Positions 1-9,635 of a DNA stretch of 64,000 nucleotides are shown here, one piece after another. The notes under the pieces are model-generated. The model ran no database searches. It was given only the letters and a program-made list of their open reading frames with translations, and was not told the origin of the DNA. The stretch is from Azorinus chamasolen (lineage: Eukaryota > Mollusca > Bivalvia > Cardiida > Solecurtidae). The stretch spans positions 31,180,145-31,244,144 of the forward strand of contig OY755238.1 in NCBI GenBank assembly GCA_963576725.1, in the 5' to 3' direction. Position 1 is the stretch's first letter. Every line of letters starts with the position of its first letter. A program made the translations under genes and the position numbers.

Positions 1-1
1 T

Positions 2-275
2 CCAGATAGTAAAGAGAATCAATTATTGTTAGGGCGAAGAATAGTGGAATTTGATGTGCTCTTTGAAAACTTAAATGCATGCTCAAGATGCAACCAAAGA
101 CTGAACATTTTAGACTCAGTTAATGAAGCTATTCATGGATTGGGATTGGTGATAGGAGTAAAGTGCCTCTAATGTGAAATGATAAACAAAGTTCCTACCT
201 GGAAAAGGCACTTGGCTAACTGATGGCAAGAAGGACCGAGAAAATGCTTTGATGTAAATACAAAACTTGCAGCAG
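2..275 (+). pseudogene. Transposase N-terminal exon (Cys-rich block)
   Basis: Reading from base 2 gives a block with LLLGRRIVEF, a CSRC pair, then VNEAIHGLGLVIGVKC and FDVNTKLAA. This pattern (GRRIVE..., CxxC, ...GLG...C, FDVNTKLA) is typical of the N-terminal, probably zinc-binding part of invertebrate Mutator-like transposases. A TAA at 170-172 and a TGA at 221-223 interrupt the frame, so the copy is inactive. The exon ends at GCAGCAG with a GT donor at 276-277, phase 1, which matches the acceptor before 1043. The frame is open to the window edge, so more coding sequence probably lies upstream. Confidence 0.65.
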
Positions 276-445
276 GTATGAATTAGATCTACTTTATAAT
301 CTCTTCAATTTATTTATGCTATGTTTAAATAATGACATTAAATGTTAATTTTATCTTTAATTTTATCCATTAATAACATATTTATTTAATTGGCGATTAT
401 TATCGATAAAACGATATGTTTGTATTGTGTGTGGGCTAGAACCAG

Positions 446-515
446 CCGTCCGGTTAGCTTAGTCAATGGAGCACTGTGCTAGTGTTACAAGGGTCATGGG
501 CTCGAACCACGCGCC
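446..515 (+). repeat. tRNA-derived SINE head
   Basis: The segment has an A-box-like GGTTAGCTTAGTCAATGG and a B-box-like GGGCTCGAACC at 498-508, spaced as in a tRNA. It is followed by an unstructured AT-rich stretch. The preceding GCTAGAACCAGC string recurs, with the first part of the tRNA-like head, near 893-925 (TTAGAACCAGCTACCCGGTTAGCTGGGTCG), suggesting a second, truncated copy. The fold is poor for a functional tRNA, so a SINE remnant in the first intron of the transposase pseudogene is the better reading. Confidence 0.5.
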
Positions 516-1042
516 ATGCGCATTTCTTTACCTTTTGTTACTTTACGTTCATATTGATATATATATATTTATTTATAATAAGTTTAATTAGTTGATTATG
601 TATAAATTCACATATTAACCCATTCCCTGATAGGCATTCATAAAATAATTTATTACGTTGTGAATGTTCACTGACGGAAGACAAATGCAGCAAGACACAG
701 GACACATAGAAAATATACAAGCAAATGAGCATAAACCTTCTGGATCCAAGCTACTTTTAAAATTTGATCGAAGTCTGTCCTAGGAGAGATTACAATCGCT
801 ATTTGTCCTAGGAGAATCGACGATTGTCCTGAATCGCAATTTCTACTGTGACATATATATATCAAGCGGACCTTGTTCAGTGTATATTGGTTAGAACCAG
901 CTACCCGGTTAGCTGGGTCGTTAGTAAATTATTCTAGTGCATACTTTTCCTTCTGTACTACATTTGTTGGAAGTAGGTCTATGATAACTTTGTAGCGTTT
1001 AACAAAATATATCTCAGCCTCAAACTGTTCTCATTGTTTAAG

Positions 1043-1255
1043 CCATGTTGAATGCGGGTGTGAGTGAAACACAAGTAAACAACATGCTTGCAGAGCTAAA
1101 TTTACCGACGGTTCACCATTGAACACTGAAGCGTCGAGAGCGGGAGATAGGATCAACAATGGAGGCAGTAGCTGAAGAGTTAAGTAATTAGGCGATTCGT
1201 GAAGAAAAGGCATGTCTTGCGTCCACACATGACGATCGCACGCACGTACTGTTAC
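1043..1255 (+). pseudogene. Transposase exon 2 (helical block)
   Basis: After an acceptor at TTGTTTAAG the frame reads AMLNAGVSETQVNNML followed by AELNLPTVHH, a stop, TLKRRERE and IREEKACLAS. The pattern ...AGxxExQVNNxLxxLNxPxxxxxTLKxRERE belongs to the region just before the DDE core in this transposase family. Joining phase 1 at 275 to 1043 restores a sensible AAAML junction. A TGA near 1116 and a TAG near 1189 interrupt it. The 3' end of the exon is unclear because a hairpin-ended element begins at 1257. Confidence 0.6.
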
Positions 1256-2260
1256 ATTTTTAGCTCACCTGAGCCAAAGGCTCAAGGTGAGCTATTGTGA
1301 CCGCCTGTCGTCCGTCGTCCGTCTGTCCGTCTATCCGTCTGTCCATCCGTCCGTCTGTCTGTCCGTTCACTTTTATTTCAAATGACTTCTTCTCCTAAAG
1401 CACTGGGAGGATTTCAACCAAATTTCACAGAAATGTACCTTAGGGTGTCCTCTATCAGGTTTGTTCAAATCATGACCCCCGGGCAAAAAATGGCCCCGCC
1501 CCACTACTTTTACAGGGTTTTTTTTTAAATCTTTAAAAATCTTCTTCTCTGAAACCACAATTTCTAGAGCTTTGATATTTGGTATATAGCATCATCTAAT
1601 GGTCCTTTACCAAGTTTGTTAAAATGATGACCCCCCGGGCCAAAAATGGCTTGTAGTTTTTACATGACTTATAAAGGGAAACCTTTAAAAATCTTTTTGT
1701 CTGAAACCACATAATCTAGAGCTAAGATATTTGGTATGAAGCATCACCTTATATACCACTACCAGGTGTGTTCAAATAATGACCCCTGGGCCAAAAATGG
1801 TCTCACCCTGGGGTTTTATGCTACTTAACATCAGAATCTGTAACACTTAAAAGGTAATTTCCTCACAGTTATTTCCCTTGTCCCATCAACATAGCCATAA
1901 GGGTCAAAGGGAGATAACTGCATTGGAGTTCTAGTACCTTCAGATTAGTGATTCTATTTATAACTATTTATAATAAAATGTTGAAGGTGAATCAGTGTAG
2001 ATGTTTTAGAAGGCATAGATCTATCAAATTCCATTAGCAAACAGCAGACCCTGATCCTATAGGAGCCACCTTATCTGGGTCTACTCTGTTTGCAGATGCA
2101 TGAAAACAAGTTTATATGAGGGAAATTAAGGGTTAAATAAGGGTTCTTCAGATCCTAAACTGCAGTTCAAAGGTTACAGCGCTGGGCAGTTAAATCTCTC
2201 TAGGTCAATGCATGACTCTTAACTCTTTGCATGCTAGTGGTGAAACTGTGATTACCTATG

Positions 2261-2325
2261 CAAACAGTTTGGATCCAGATGAGAGGCCGCATACTGCGGC
2301 ATCTCATCAGGATCCAAACTGTTTG
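2261..2325. repeat. Long palindrome, CAAACAGTTTGGATCC family
   Basis: CAAACAGTTTGGATCC..GATGAGA reads forward and its reverse complement follows (TCTCATC..GGATCCAAACTGTTTG) around a GCCGCATACTGCGGC centre. It is a near-perfect hairpin of the dispersed short kind common in clam genomes. Confidence 0.7.
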
Positions 2326-2560
2326 TCATCTTAACCATATTTTTGCAAAAAAATGAAAGTAAGTTTATTTTAAGAATTCAAGCAGATGACAATAACTTTT
2401 TGTTACAGACGAAACATTAAAGGCATTTTGAAAGGGATGTTGACCCATTAACCCCAGTGTGTAGTGTGAGTGATAGCTAGATGTTATCATGGTGTCTTCC
2501 AATGTCTCTCAAATTAGATGTGGGAGATATTGGAAATCCTTTGCTAAGAGTAACACCTAT

Positions 2561-2916
2561 TCAGCCAATCAAGGAAAATGATCATCATCTAGACGTTTGA
2601 TCTGGGTCCAAACCCAACTGATGTAAGTCATGGTAATGATTAAGAAAACTGTGAAAACATGATTATGCAATGGCCCAACTGATATAAGTCATGGTAATTC
2701 TTAAGAAAACATGATTATGCATTTGCCCCCCTAACAATGATAGGTGTTAAAATTACTACTGTGGATTAAGTCTGCTGCCCAAAAAAGCTTCTTAGATATA
2801 ACTTTTTTTTTTTATAAAATTTGATGACAACACATTAAAAAGTCCTATAATGTCTGAATCTTGTATGATATTGATGAAATAACTGAGTAAATATAACTTA
2901 ATTATAACAGTAGACG
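2561..2916 (+). repeat. Internal fragment of the foldback element found complete at 19101-19882
   Basis: The stretch from CAGCCAATCAAGGAAAATGA through GATTATGCAATGG to TTATAACAGTAGACG matches 19448-19799 with small differences. It breaks off within the first right-hand TIR motif (CAGTAGACG). This shows that the element is dispersed and that this copy has lost its ends. Confidence 0.75.
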
Positions 2917-3119
2917 TAACTCTTCTCAATTTCAATTGTTAAAAATACTAATGACCCGTTTAATTGATTTATCATCAGATATTCACACCTAGAGCTAGAA
3001 TTATTTCTAAACACCTATTAACCCTTTACCTGTTTGCTTTGACAAAAATTGATCTGGGACTACTCTTGTTTGCTAATGCTTAAAAAATTGTTATTTTAGT
3101 TTTAGCTTTGATAAAAACT

Positions 3120-3385
3120 GTAAAATCAAATCTATATCTTGTAAAATGTAAACAGAGCAGACCCTGATCAGACAGCTTCTATAGCAGCTGTCTGATCTAG
3201 TCTACTCTTATTTTTAATGCGTAAAACACATTATTTCTCTGAAGAGAAGTTTTTGCTTTGACAAAAACTATAGAATCAGATCTATATTGTGTCAAAAGAA
3301 ACAGAGAAGACCCAGATCAGACAGCTTCCGTAGGAGTCGTCTGATCTGGGTCTACTCTGTTTGCTAATGCATAAAAACAGCTTTA
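3120..3385. repeat. Pair of dispersed hairpins (AGACAGCT...AGCTGTCT type)
   Basis: Two copies (about 3151-3207 and 3300-3362) contain AGACCC(T/A)GATCAGACAGC followed by the inverted GCTGTCTGATCTGGGTCTAC and flanking AAACAGAG / CTCTGTTTGC. The same hairpin recurs decayed at 24375-24445, 35325-35355, 39885-39920, 41926-41985 and 43015-43085. Confidence 0.65.
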
Positions 3386-3780
3386 TATGAGGGAAAGGGT
3401 TAAACGATTTTTAAAGATATTTTTATTGGTCATTTCACACAAAAACTGGCATTATGTACTGCCTAGCACTTTATTTGCCTATATACCTGGGTCAAGGTAT
3501 AATTGCATAGCTTTATTGAAGTCATTTGAATTTCTCAAAGACCAGTTTTAGGCATTTTGAGCTAAGGCAAAAATGGCACAAGTTGTAAACAGTTTAGATC
3601 TTGGTCAACCAGTCACTTGGTATTAGATCTGAATCCAGTTCAAGTTTATTCAGCAGTGAAAGGGTGAAAGCAGTGCACTAAACTTATTTCATCTGCTAGA
3701 AATGTTGTCCACTGAAAAATTAACATGTCAATATATTACTGTAACTCAGGTGAGCGATATAGGGCCAATGGCCCTCTTGT

Positions 3781-3900
3781 TTTGTTCACTACTACTACTA
3801 CTACCCCTACCACCACCACTACTACTACAACTACTACAACTACTACTTCTACTATTACTATCATGATTATTACTTATAATAATAATAATAATTATTATAT
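3781..3900. repeat. ACT/ATT trinucleotide microsatellite
   Basis: Imperfect ACT/ACC units run from 3787 to about 3860 and pass into AAT/ATT units to 3900. The same ACT-type repeat resumes after 4218, so the SINE at 3905-4217 appears to sit within or next to a microsatellite. Confidence 0.8.
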
Positions 3901-3904
3901 TATA

Positions 3905-4217
3905 ATGATACCGCCACTACGTCAAGTACCTAGTTATAGTCTACTTTCAGTCCGAATGACCGCTCAGCGGACTGTACATTTACTTCCCTGGTCATTGAGT
4001 CATTGGATACAATATTGAGCACTGCTAACAAATGGCGCACTCATGCAGCCGCTGTACCGGCAAGTGACCCTCACAGGTACCCATTTTATCCCTGGGTGGA
4101 GAGGATGTGCGGGTGGGTGACGCGGAATAGCGTCTCTGAAAGTTCCGGGTGGGATCGGGATTTGAACCCCGGACCTCCTGATTGATAGTCAAGCGTGTTT
4201 CCACTAGACCACCGCCA
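3905..4217 (-). repeat. tRNA-derived SINE, full-length-looking, minus strand
   Basis: Read on the minus strand it starts with GGTGGCGGTGGTCTAGTGG (A-box-like) and GGGGTTCAAATCCC (B-box). A body of about 230 bp follows that ends TATAACTAGGTACTTGACG. The same body occurs on the plus strand at 4551-4837 and as a 5'-truncated copy at 40207-40358. Three copies in different orientations with a common Pol III-type head define a SINE family. No functional tRNA is proposed. Confidence 0.75.
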
Positions 4218-4550
4218 CCTACATCTACTACTATTACTGCAATTAAGTTTACTACTGCTGTTGCTGATGATCCTGAAGGTGCTACTACTAATACCTTATA
4301 TATTTATCACCTTACATCTTTGATGTTCCAAATGTTTCAGACCCATTGGTCACAACTTGTCGACAGTATCAAGCGACGGCGGATGGCAGTGCAGAGGCAC
4401 GGGAAATATTAACAACAGTTTATCGGGTAATTATGATTCAAGTATAGATGTTTTTATTCTCTTCCAGGTGCACGGTTGCGTTCTGATGATCACGTTTAAT
4501 CATGCGAATATTCAGTTGATTTTATACAATCAGATGGTTCATAATACAGA

Positions 4551-4837
4551 TGTTGTGTGTGGTGGTCTAGTGGTAAGACGTCCGGAGTTCAAATCCCAGT
4601 CCCTCCCGGAAATATCAGAGACGCTTTTCAGGGTCTCCCATCCGCACTTCCTCTCCACCCAGGTGTGAAAATGGGTACCTGTGAGGGTCACTAGCCGGTA
4701 CTGCGGATGCATGATTGCACCATATGTTAGCAGTGCTCAATATTGTAGGCGAATGACTCAATGACCAGGGGAGTAAATGTACAGTCGGCTGAGTGGTCCT
4801 TCGGACTGAAAGTAGACTATTACTAGGTGAAAATGAA
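4551..4837 (+). repeat. tRNA-derived SINE, plus-strand copy
   Basis: It begins TGTGTGTGGTGGTCTAGTGG, has a shortened tRNA-like head with GAGTTCAAATCCC (B-box), and then a body matching the reverse complement of 3905-4150, including CTCTCCACCCAGG, GGGTACCTGTGAGGGTCAC and TCAATGACCAGGG. The tRNA head is about 17 bp shorter than in the first copy, in the anticodon region. Confidence 0.75.
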
Positions 4838-4887
4838 TACAATCACTTATTGCAGCAAGTATTCTCACACTCACTTTACTTCTTCAG

Positions 4888-5631
4888 GGCATGTCACAAT
4901 GGTTGAACAGCAAAATGGAAAATGTCTGAGTCTTGGGGTCGCAAAGAAATGCTGCAGAATATGCAAGTCATCACAAAGAAAGGGAAAATGAGCGAAGGCA
5001 CATTTATGTCGAAAGAATGGGAATGGGTCATCAAATGCGATGGGGCCACATCTTACTGTTAAATGTTTGAATAAAGTTTTGGACGAAGAATTGCCGGTTA
5101 AGACAATATTGATGGATGACGACATTTCTACATTTAGTCGTGTGAAACTTTCTTTTCTACCTGATCTAGTAAAGTGTAGTGATAAAAATCATATTGTGAA
5201 AAATATGACCAACGAACTTTACCGTGTGAAAAACAAAAACAAAGACTTGTCTGTTTCAATCATAAATTATTTGAAAAAGAATTTCAAGTATACTTTTGCA
5301 CAGAACAAAAATGACACAGAGGGAATGAGGAAGAACATTTTAGCAATCGTGCCACATAGTTATGGATACCACACTTTGTGCAACCCAAGCTGGTGTCGCT
5401 CCTTTAAAGAGGGCAGTAAGTACAAGCATAAGAATCTCCCAAAAGGAAATGATTTAACTGTTGTAGACTTGGAAACAGACTTGCTGAATATGTTTGATTC
5501 CTACACTGATGAAAACATGGTTGAAAAACTTGCCACTGCATCATCTACCAACTCCAGGTTCAGAGAGTCTAGATTACTGGATATCGGCAACTGTATCTAA
5601 AAAAGAAGACAGACACGGATACATTGAGAAG
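4888..5631 (+). pseudogene. Transposase DDE core exon, frameshifted
   Basis: The acceptor TTCTTCAG lies at 4881-4887. The first frame reads MVEQQNGKCLSLGVAKKCC and RICKSSQRKGK (a CxxC-like pair). A frameshift near 4985 leads to HLCRKNGNGSSNAMGPHLTV, the usual GSSxAME region, and then KTILMDDDIS, which should hold catalytic Asp residues. Further on come NHIVKNM, an IVPHSYGYHTLCNPSWC block and YKHKNLPKGNDL, all diagnostic of this family. After ATASSTNS the frame jumps to GSESLDYWISATVSKKED and GYIEK. The intervening residues, where a conserved catalytic Glu normally lies, are gone. The donor GT is at 5632. The uninterrupted reading frame is 5040-5600. Confidence 0.72.
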
Positions 5632-6098
5632 GTATTTTACTATGATTGTTTGTTTGTTTGTTTTTCAAATTACACTGCAGCGACTCAGATATGGTCAGTA
5701 TATCGACGTCCAACAGTTGAAGGAAGACCCAATAATTACGAATATCGGAATAGGTCAGCTGTATGATCTCCCCACATTAAGGTTTGTGCCACAAACCGGA
5801 ACTCAAACACTAGCGGTGAGGGGCCGAGTGGTTACATGTCAATGACCTAAACCTCTGGATGCTTTGTGAAATTTATACCTTATTAATATAAGTTAAAATA
5901 ATGTAGTGGATTATTTGGACAATTACCGATGTTGTAAATGTAAACAAACATAGATAACATATAGCTCCTTATGTAATATTAATAAAGGTACATGTAATAG
6001 CGTGTACCTGGTGGCATTTAATATGATCTTCATCTACCCTGTCTACATAAAATGATACGGCTAAAGCTAACCATTTTATTAATGTTTTCTGTTTACAG
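5632..6098 (+). other. Presumed intron of the transposase pseudogene
   Basis: The stretch lies between a GAGAAG|GTATTT donor and a TTTACAG acceptor that join in phase 0 to restore GYIEKVKT...LSSGRYTE. An alternative acceptor (CACTGCAG, ending 5680) opens a frame of unknown meaning. No other structure was recognised apart from a TTTG-rich run at 5646-5665. Confidence 0.45.
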
Positions 6099-6223
6099 GT
6101 AAAGACTTCTCACTGTTTATCCTCAGGGCGATATACAGAGTGTCCGCTCTGGATGAACAAAAGGCAAGAAACTTTAATAGACAAAAAAGCACCACGGAAA
6201 AGAAATGACGCCTCGAACAGAAG
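6099..6223 (+). pseudogene. Transposase C-terminal and basic linker exon
   Basis: After the TTTACAG acceptor the frame gives KTSHCLSSGRYTE, corresponding to the LSPGxYTE motif that follows the DDE core. A lysine/arginine-rich stretch (MNKRQETLIDKKAPRKRND) follows and leads toward the exonuclease part. A possible donor is at 6224. The phase to the next recognisable block at 7217 does not match, so either a small exon is missing or there is a frameshift. A hairpin-headed element (6303-6840) follows at once. Confidence 0.55.
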
Positions 6224-6302
6224 GTCGGTGAAATTACGATTCATTAGCGATAATTTTAATGTTGATATTTTTAAAGTAATATATATAAATATGTACATAT
6301 AT

Positions 6303-6840
6303 AAGAATTACTATGCTAGTAGGTTGGAAGTTCAGCTGTATTTTGGTGAGTTAGAAAAGTTGTTAAATGCGAGCCTTGGCGAGCATTTAACTACTTTTCT
6401 GACGAGCCAAAATACAGCTGAACTTCCAACCTACTAGCATAGTAATTCTTTTATCATGCAACTCCAAGAAAAAAAGAGAAAATGAAGAAAAAGAAAAAAT
6501 TCTAAAGCGGTTTCGTCCCCTGAATGAAAATACATGCAAGTACGTATTACGTGACGTCATGTTGGCATGCAGTGACGTCATCGACTTTTACAACATAAAC
6601 AAACTTTATTTAATCCTTTTATATGGACAAATAGTTGAGACAAAGGTGAGCAAATATGTTAATTTGATGTTTAGGTTTAATAATGCCTTTTTCGTCCTTC
6701 TGTTTTCCTCCTATTGGCTGAACAAAACTTGCATTCCAGTGGGGTCAGTACAAATGCACTATACCTCACAAAATACAGCGTCGACGTGGAAAATATTATG
6801 CTAGTAAGAAGTGACTGTATTTCGTGACGTTGCATGATAA
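6303..6840. mobile_element. Hairpin-headed non-autonomous element with two CRE sites
   Basis: Perfect 44 bp arms (6303-6346 and 6407-6450) enclose a loop that is itself partly palindromic around GAGCCTTGGCGAGC. Just after the hairpin, TTATCATGCAA (6451-6461) is repeated inverted as TTGCATGATAA at 6830-6840, like terminal inverted repeats. TATGCTAGTA from the hairpin arm also recurs at 6798-6807. The interior has two consensus CREs, TGACGTCA at 6552-6559 and 6573-6580. No transposase is encoded. The layout matches the 14138-15150 element. Confidence 0.65.
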
Positions 6841-7216
6841 ATAAAAGTAAAGTCGGGTGTCTCAACACTAAACTAAAACAGTTATAAGTCCGAAACCGAA
6901 ATTGTTTTGCTCTCACGCACGCACGCATGCATGCATGTTATATATATATAATTATATGTGATGTGACACGTGAAAATCTGTCTTCTGATATATGCGGATA
7001 GTGTAGCTCCAGATCAGCTTTCGCATCCCCGCAGTTTGACCTGAGTGTTTCACTAACCGCTATTCTGTAAAATAGGGTATCATTAACTGGTCAGCGAACA
7101 GTGTAGATCTCAGATCAGACGGCGCAGGCTGATCTTGGAGCTTCACTGTCTGCATATGTCCAAGACCCTTTTTCGCATGATGCGTCACATATACAGTACC
7201 TATGTCAATTTGACAG

Positions 7217-7415
7217 GAAGAAAGATCGTCCAGTGACTTTACCAGGGAAGTTGATGAAGGTAAAACATACCAAAGTGGAATAGAAACCTCAGAAATCGGA
7301 GATGCTGACATTGAAGTCATACCTCCACCGCTATCAACACAGAGGAGATACGAGTACAGCGAGGAATCTGGATTAAGGGACTACATCATTCTTGATCTTG
7401 AGACTAATGGATTAG
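7217..7415 (+). pseudogene. DEDDh exonuclease exon, ExoI motif
   Basis: The frame from 7217 reads EERSSSDFTREVDEGKTYQS, then IPPPLSTQRRYEYSEES and YIILDLETNGLG. The last is the ExoI motif (DxE) of DnaQ/DEDDh 3'-5' exonucleases. The acceptor is TTTGACAG. The exon ends in phase 1 at 7415 (GT at 7416), matching the start at 7580. This exon shows no disabling change. Proteins of this type remove nucleotides from 3' ends using two metal ions. What the domain does for the element is unknown. Confidence 0.65.
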
Positions 7416-7579
7416 GTAATTACTCTTACAAACATTGAAAATACATGTAACTGAATTTGAAATCCGGTTTGAATTATATGGAAATCCATACAATTATAAT
7501 GGTTATTTATTAATGATGATTATATTAATATTATATATTTTTATTGGAAATGACATGTTTCATAATATTTATTTTGCAG

Positions 7580-8146
7580 CGACGGACAGCAGTATTATAC
7601 AAGTAGCTGCGCCACATCTTACACAGGGAGATCCATTCAGTTGCTATATACTACCAGCGTCAAGTTGATGCTAGAATTTTGATGAACACATGTCAGGCAC
7701 AGTCAGTTTCACTTAATATATATGGCTTTGCATGCAGCTTGAAACTGTTCAGGGAGAAACATCCTGAATTGACCTCACACAAGCAAGAATATATCCTTAA
7801 AAAACTTTTAAAACAAGATTACAATGCACATGATGCAGTGTCTGATGTGCATATGCTAGCGCAGCTTTTTGTCAAAATTACGGATGTAACAGCACAGTTG
7901 AAAGTGTTCACAGCGCAAGATGTTATACTGAAATTGGAACAAAAAAGAAACGAAAAGAAATATTATGAATGTTTGATGCGCAATAAGCATATCTGAAAAT
8001 CAAATACTAAAACCCTTGCATCAAGCGGCTTACAAGCTGATCATTTGCGACTTACCTATGATAGATATGGGACAGATGCACTTAACGCATTGTTGAAAGA
8101 GCGTATCAAAAGTTATGCAAGTCCTTATCCCTCTTCTATGAAATGA
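7580..8146 (+). pseudogene. DEDDh exonuclease exon, ExoIII motif, broken
   Basis: After the TTTTGCAG acceptor the frame gives TDSSIIQVAAPHL and a short strand before stops at 7666-7668. From about 7676 another frame reads GFACSLKLFREKHPELTSHK, then YNAHDAVSDVHML, the ExoIII HxAxxD motif. After a TGA at 7994-7996 the same frame continues with SSGLQADHLRLTYDRYGTDA to a final TGA at 8144-8146, the characteristic C-terminal tail of these proteins. The segment that should contain the ExoII Asp is missing, so the domain cannot be catalytic as it stands. Confidence 0.68.
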
Positions 8147-9439
8147 GATAAACAGTGATGTAGCTGTGTGATCATGTACACACTGTATTCTTTTTATGAT
8201 GCCATTCATAGTTTCTGACAGTTGTCTAATACAAATCATGCAACATACATTATAACAAGATTTATCGATCATGGAATGATAATTAATTAGTATATGTACA
8301 TTTGTTTGGTTTTTTTACGCTAGATGCACCGCTTATGCATTTACAAAGTAAATGCAAATCACAATTTTAGTAAATGTTCACAAAATGTAGTTGTTTATTA
8401 ATTAATTGTAAAGTGCAATGTAAGTTTATGAAACGGTTTGACCCATTACGGCAAATACCTTTATGTCGGGCAAGACAAACAGCATTTAAATGAAACGGTT
8501 TGCGAGTAACTCGTAGGCTGAATGTAGGTAGAATGATGTTTGCTACTCGGTATCCTTGGCAAGAAAAGAGAGTGTTGATACATTAATAAAACAGATAATC
8601 AGTTGTATATGATTTTCACTGGAACTCTAAATGTGTTAAAGTCGGTTTTATGCTGTAAAGGTTTTACCCAAAACTTAGTGTGTTGCACTATTTCATCAGC
8701 ATCTATATAAATTCATGAATTATATTTGAAATTGAGTTTGAAAATTAAATTTGTGTATATAAGCATATTTCAATGCACGTCTTTGATGAGATAATATCAA
8801 TAAATATTCAAATGATAAAAAAGTTTGCATTGTTATCTGTAAAGGTCAAGCGACAAATAGGACAATTCATTAATTTGATGACCTTTAAATCTCTTCAATG
8901 TCACGTTGACGTCGAGTATGATGATGAGGTGACCTAGCAAAATCACTCATAGCGAAAAATTGAACTCAAATAGGTATTGGTTTTTTCATTTGTTTCTGTT
9001 AAGAAATGAACAGAGTATGACATATAATTTTTTATTAACTTTCACCGTCTAGTTTTGTTTGGAATTCGACGAAAATAGCCACTCTTTCAACTTTCAACTC
9101 TTGACTGAACAAAAGTGTTATGTTTGTAAAGCATATATCGCATATCATATTGAAGAACTATTTTTTTTCTTCAAAACAGTTTTCGAATCATACAAATATG
9201 CAACGGCATTTGTAAATAAATAACGAAATACGCAAGCATGTGTGCTTAGATGGCACCAGAGGGCGCTTTTGACGTCATATATTGCTAAGCAACCATTTCA
9301 AATTTAAAATAAGCGTCGCAGTCGTGTCGGCGGTAACTGTCTAAATACCTGGATCATAAATGGTGTTAATTGGACAAACTTCGATTTTTGCCGAGCAACA
9401 GCGCGAACTACCTTGATAAAACCTATTCTAATTCTTTGA
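8147..9439. other. Unassigned intergenic sequence
   Basis: This is AT-rich sequence with no convincing coding frame, repeat family or RNA gene. ACGGTTTG strings occur near 8431 and 8494. The only structured part is the regulatory-looking cluster at 9251-9293, listed separately. Confidence 0.5.
9251..9293 (+). promoter_or_regulatory. CTCF-like site, CRE and X-box-like palindrome in tandem
   Basis: TGGCACCAGAGGGCGCT (9251-9267) is close to the bilaterian CTCF consensus. It is followed at 9270-9277 by the full cyclic-AMP response element TGACGTCA and at 9281-9292 by TTGCTAAGCAAC, resembling an RFX X-box. Three animal-type sites in 43 bp suggest a promoter or boundary element, but no gene was recognised beside it. 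Motif matching by eye is weak evidence. Confidence 0.35.
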
Positions 9440-9597
9440 AAATTTTGCTTTCCTGAACCCTTGCTCATGATCCACTATCAACATTGTTAAAATATTTCCT
9501 TTAGGTCAATATTGGACCCATCTTGGGGCTACCGAGCTATATTTTTTAATCTATGGCAATCAGGTGAGCGAAGAAAGGCCGTCTTGGCTCTCTTGTC
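9440..9597 (+). mobile_element. 3' end of a C-type HINE-like element
   Basis: CCTTGCTCATGATCCACTAT through TCTATGGCAATCAGGTGAGCGAAGAAAGGCC...CTCTCTTGT matches the 3' ends at 34510-34659, 58610-58758 and 60750-60896. Its 5' part is not recognisable. Confidence 0.6.
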
Positions 9598-9635
9598 TTA
9601 AGATTACATCTCCTCCTTAACTACACGCATTGCTA

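Larger units (their letters stand above)
1257..3780 (+). mobile_element. Hairpin-ended HINE/pearl-like element with nested debris
   Basis: It begins TTTTTAGCTCACC with a stem closing at GGTGAGCT (1264-1292), then CCGTCCGTC-rich sequence. It carries about three decayed A-type monomers (motifs TTGATATTTGGTAT and TGACCCC..GGGCCAAAAATGG) and ends at 3745-3780 with CAGGTGAGCGATATAGGGCC...GGCCCTCTTGT. The interior from about 1860 to 3740 is unrelated: a foldback-element fragment (2561-2916) and several long hairpins (2261-2325, 3151-3207, 3300-3362). It sits in an intron of the transposase pseudogene. Confidence 0.65.
1..8146 (+). pseudogene. Mutator-like transposase fused to DEDDh exonuclease, decayed and intron-containing
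   Basis: Scattered coding blocks in the same order read as one protein. They are a Cys-rich N-terminal block (2-275), a helical block (1043 to about 1255), the DDE transposase core (4888-5631), a short SPG-like and basic block (6099 to about 6223), then a DnaQ-like 3'-5' exonuclease (7217-7415 and 7580-8146). Splice phases agree at 275/1043, 5631/6099 and 7415/7580. The arrangement resembles the large uncharacterised invertebrate proteins annotated with a Mutator-like transposase domain, some of which carry an exonuclease domain; this comparison is from memory. In-frame stops at 170-172, 221-223 and 7994-7996, frameshifts near 4985 and 5545, loss of the segment expected to hold the catalytic Glu, and loss of the ExoII segment argue that this copy is dead. 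The introns contain element insertions (1257-3780) and SINEs. The 5' end lies off the window. Confidence 0.72.

Noticed and set aside
3725..4018. 97-residue frame with a long Thr run
   Set aside because: The Thr run is the ACT microsatellite and the remainder is SINE sequence.
4871..5125. Minus-strand 84-residue frame
   Set aside because: It is antisense to the transposase exon, which has clear family motifs on the plus strand.
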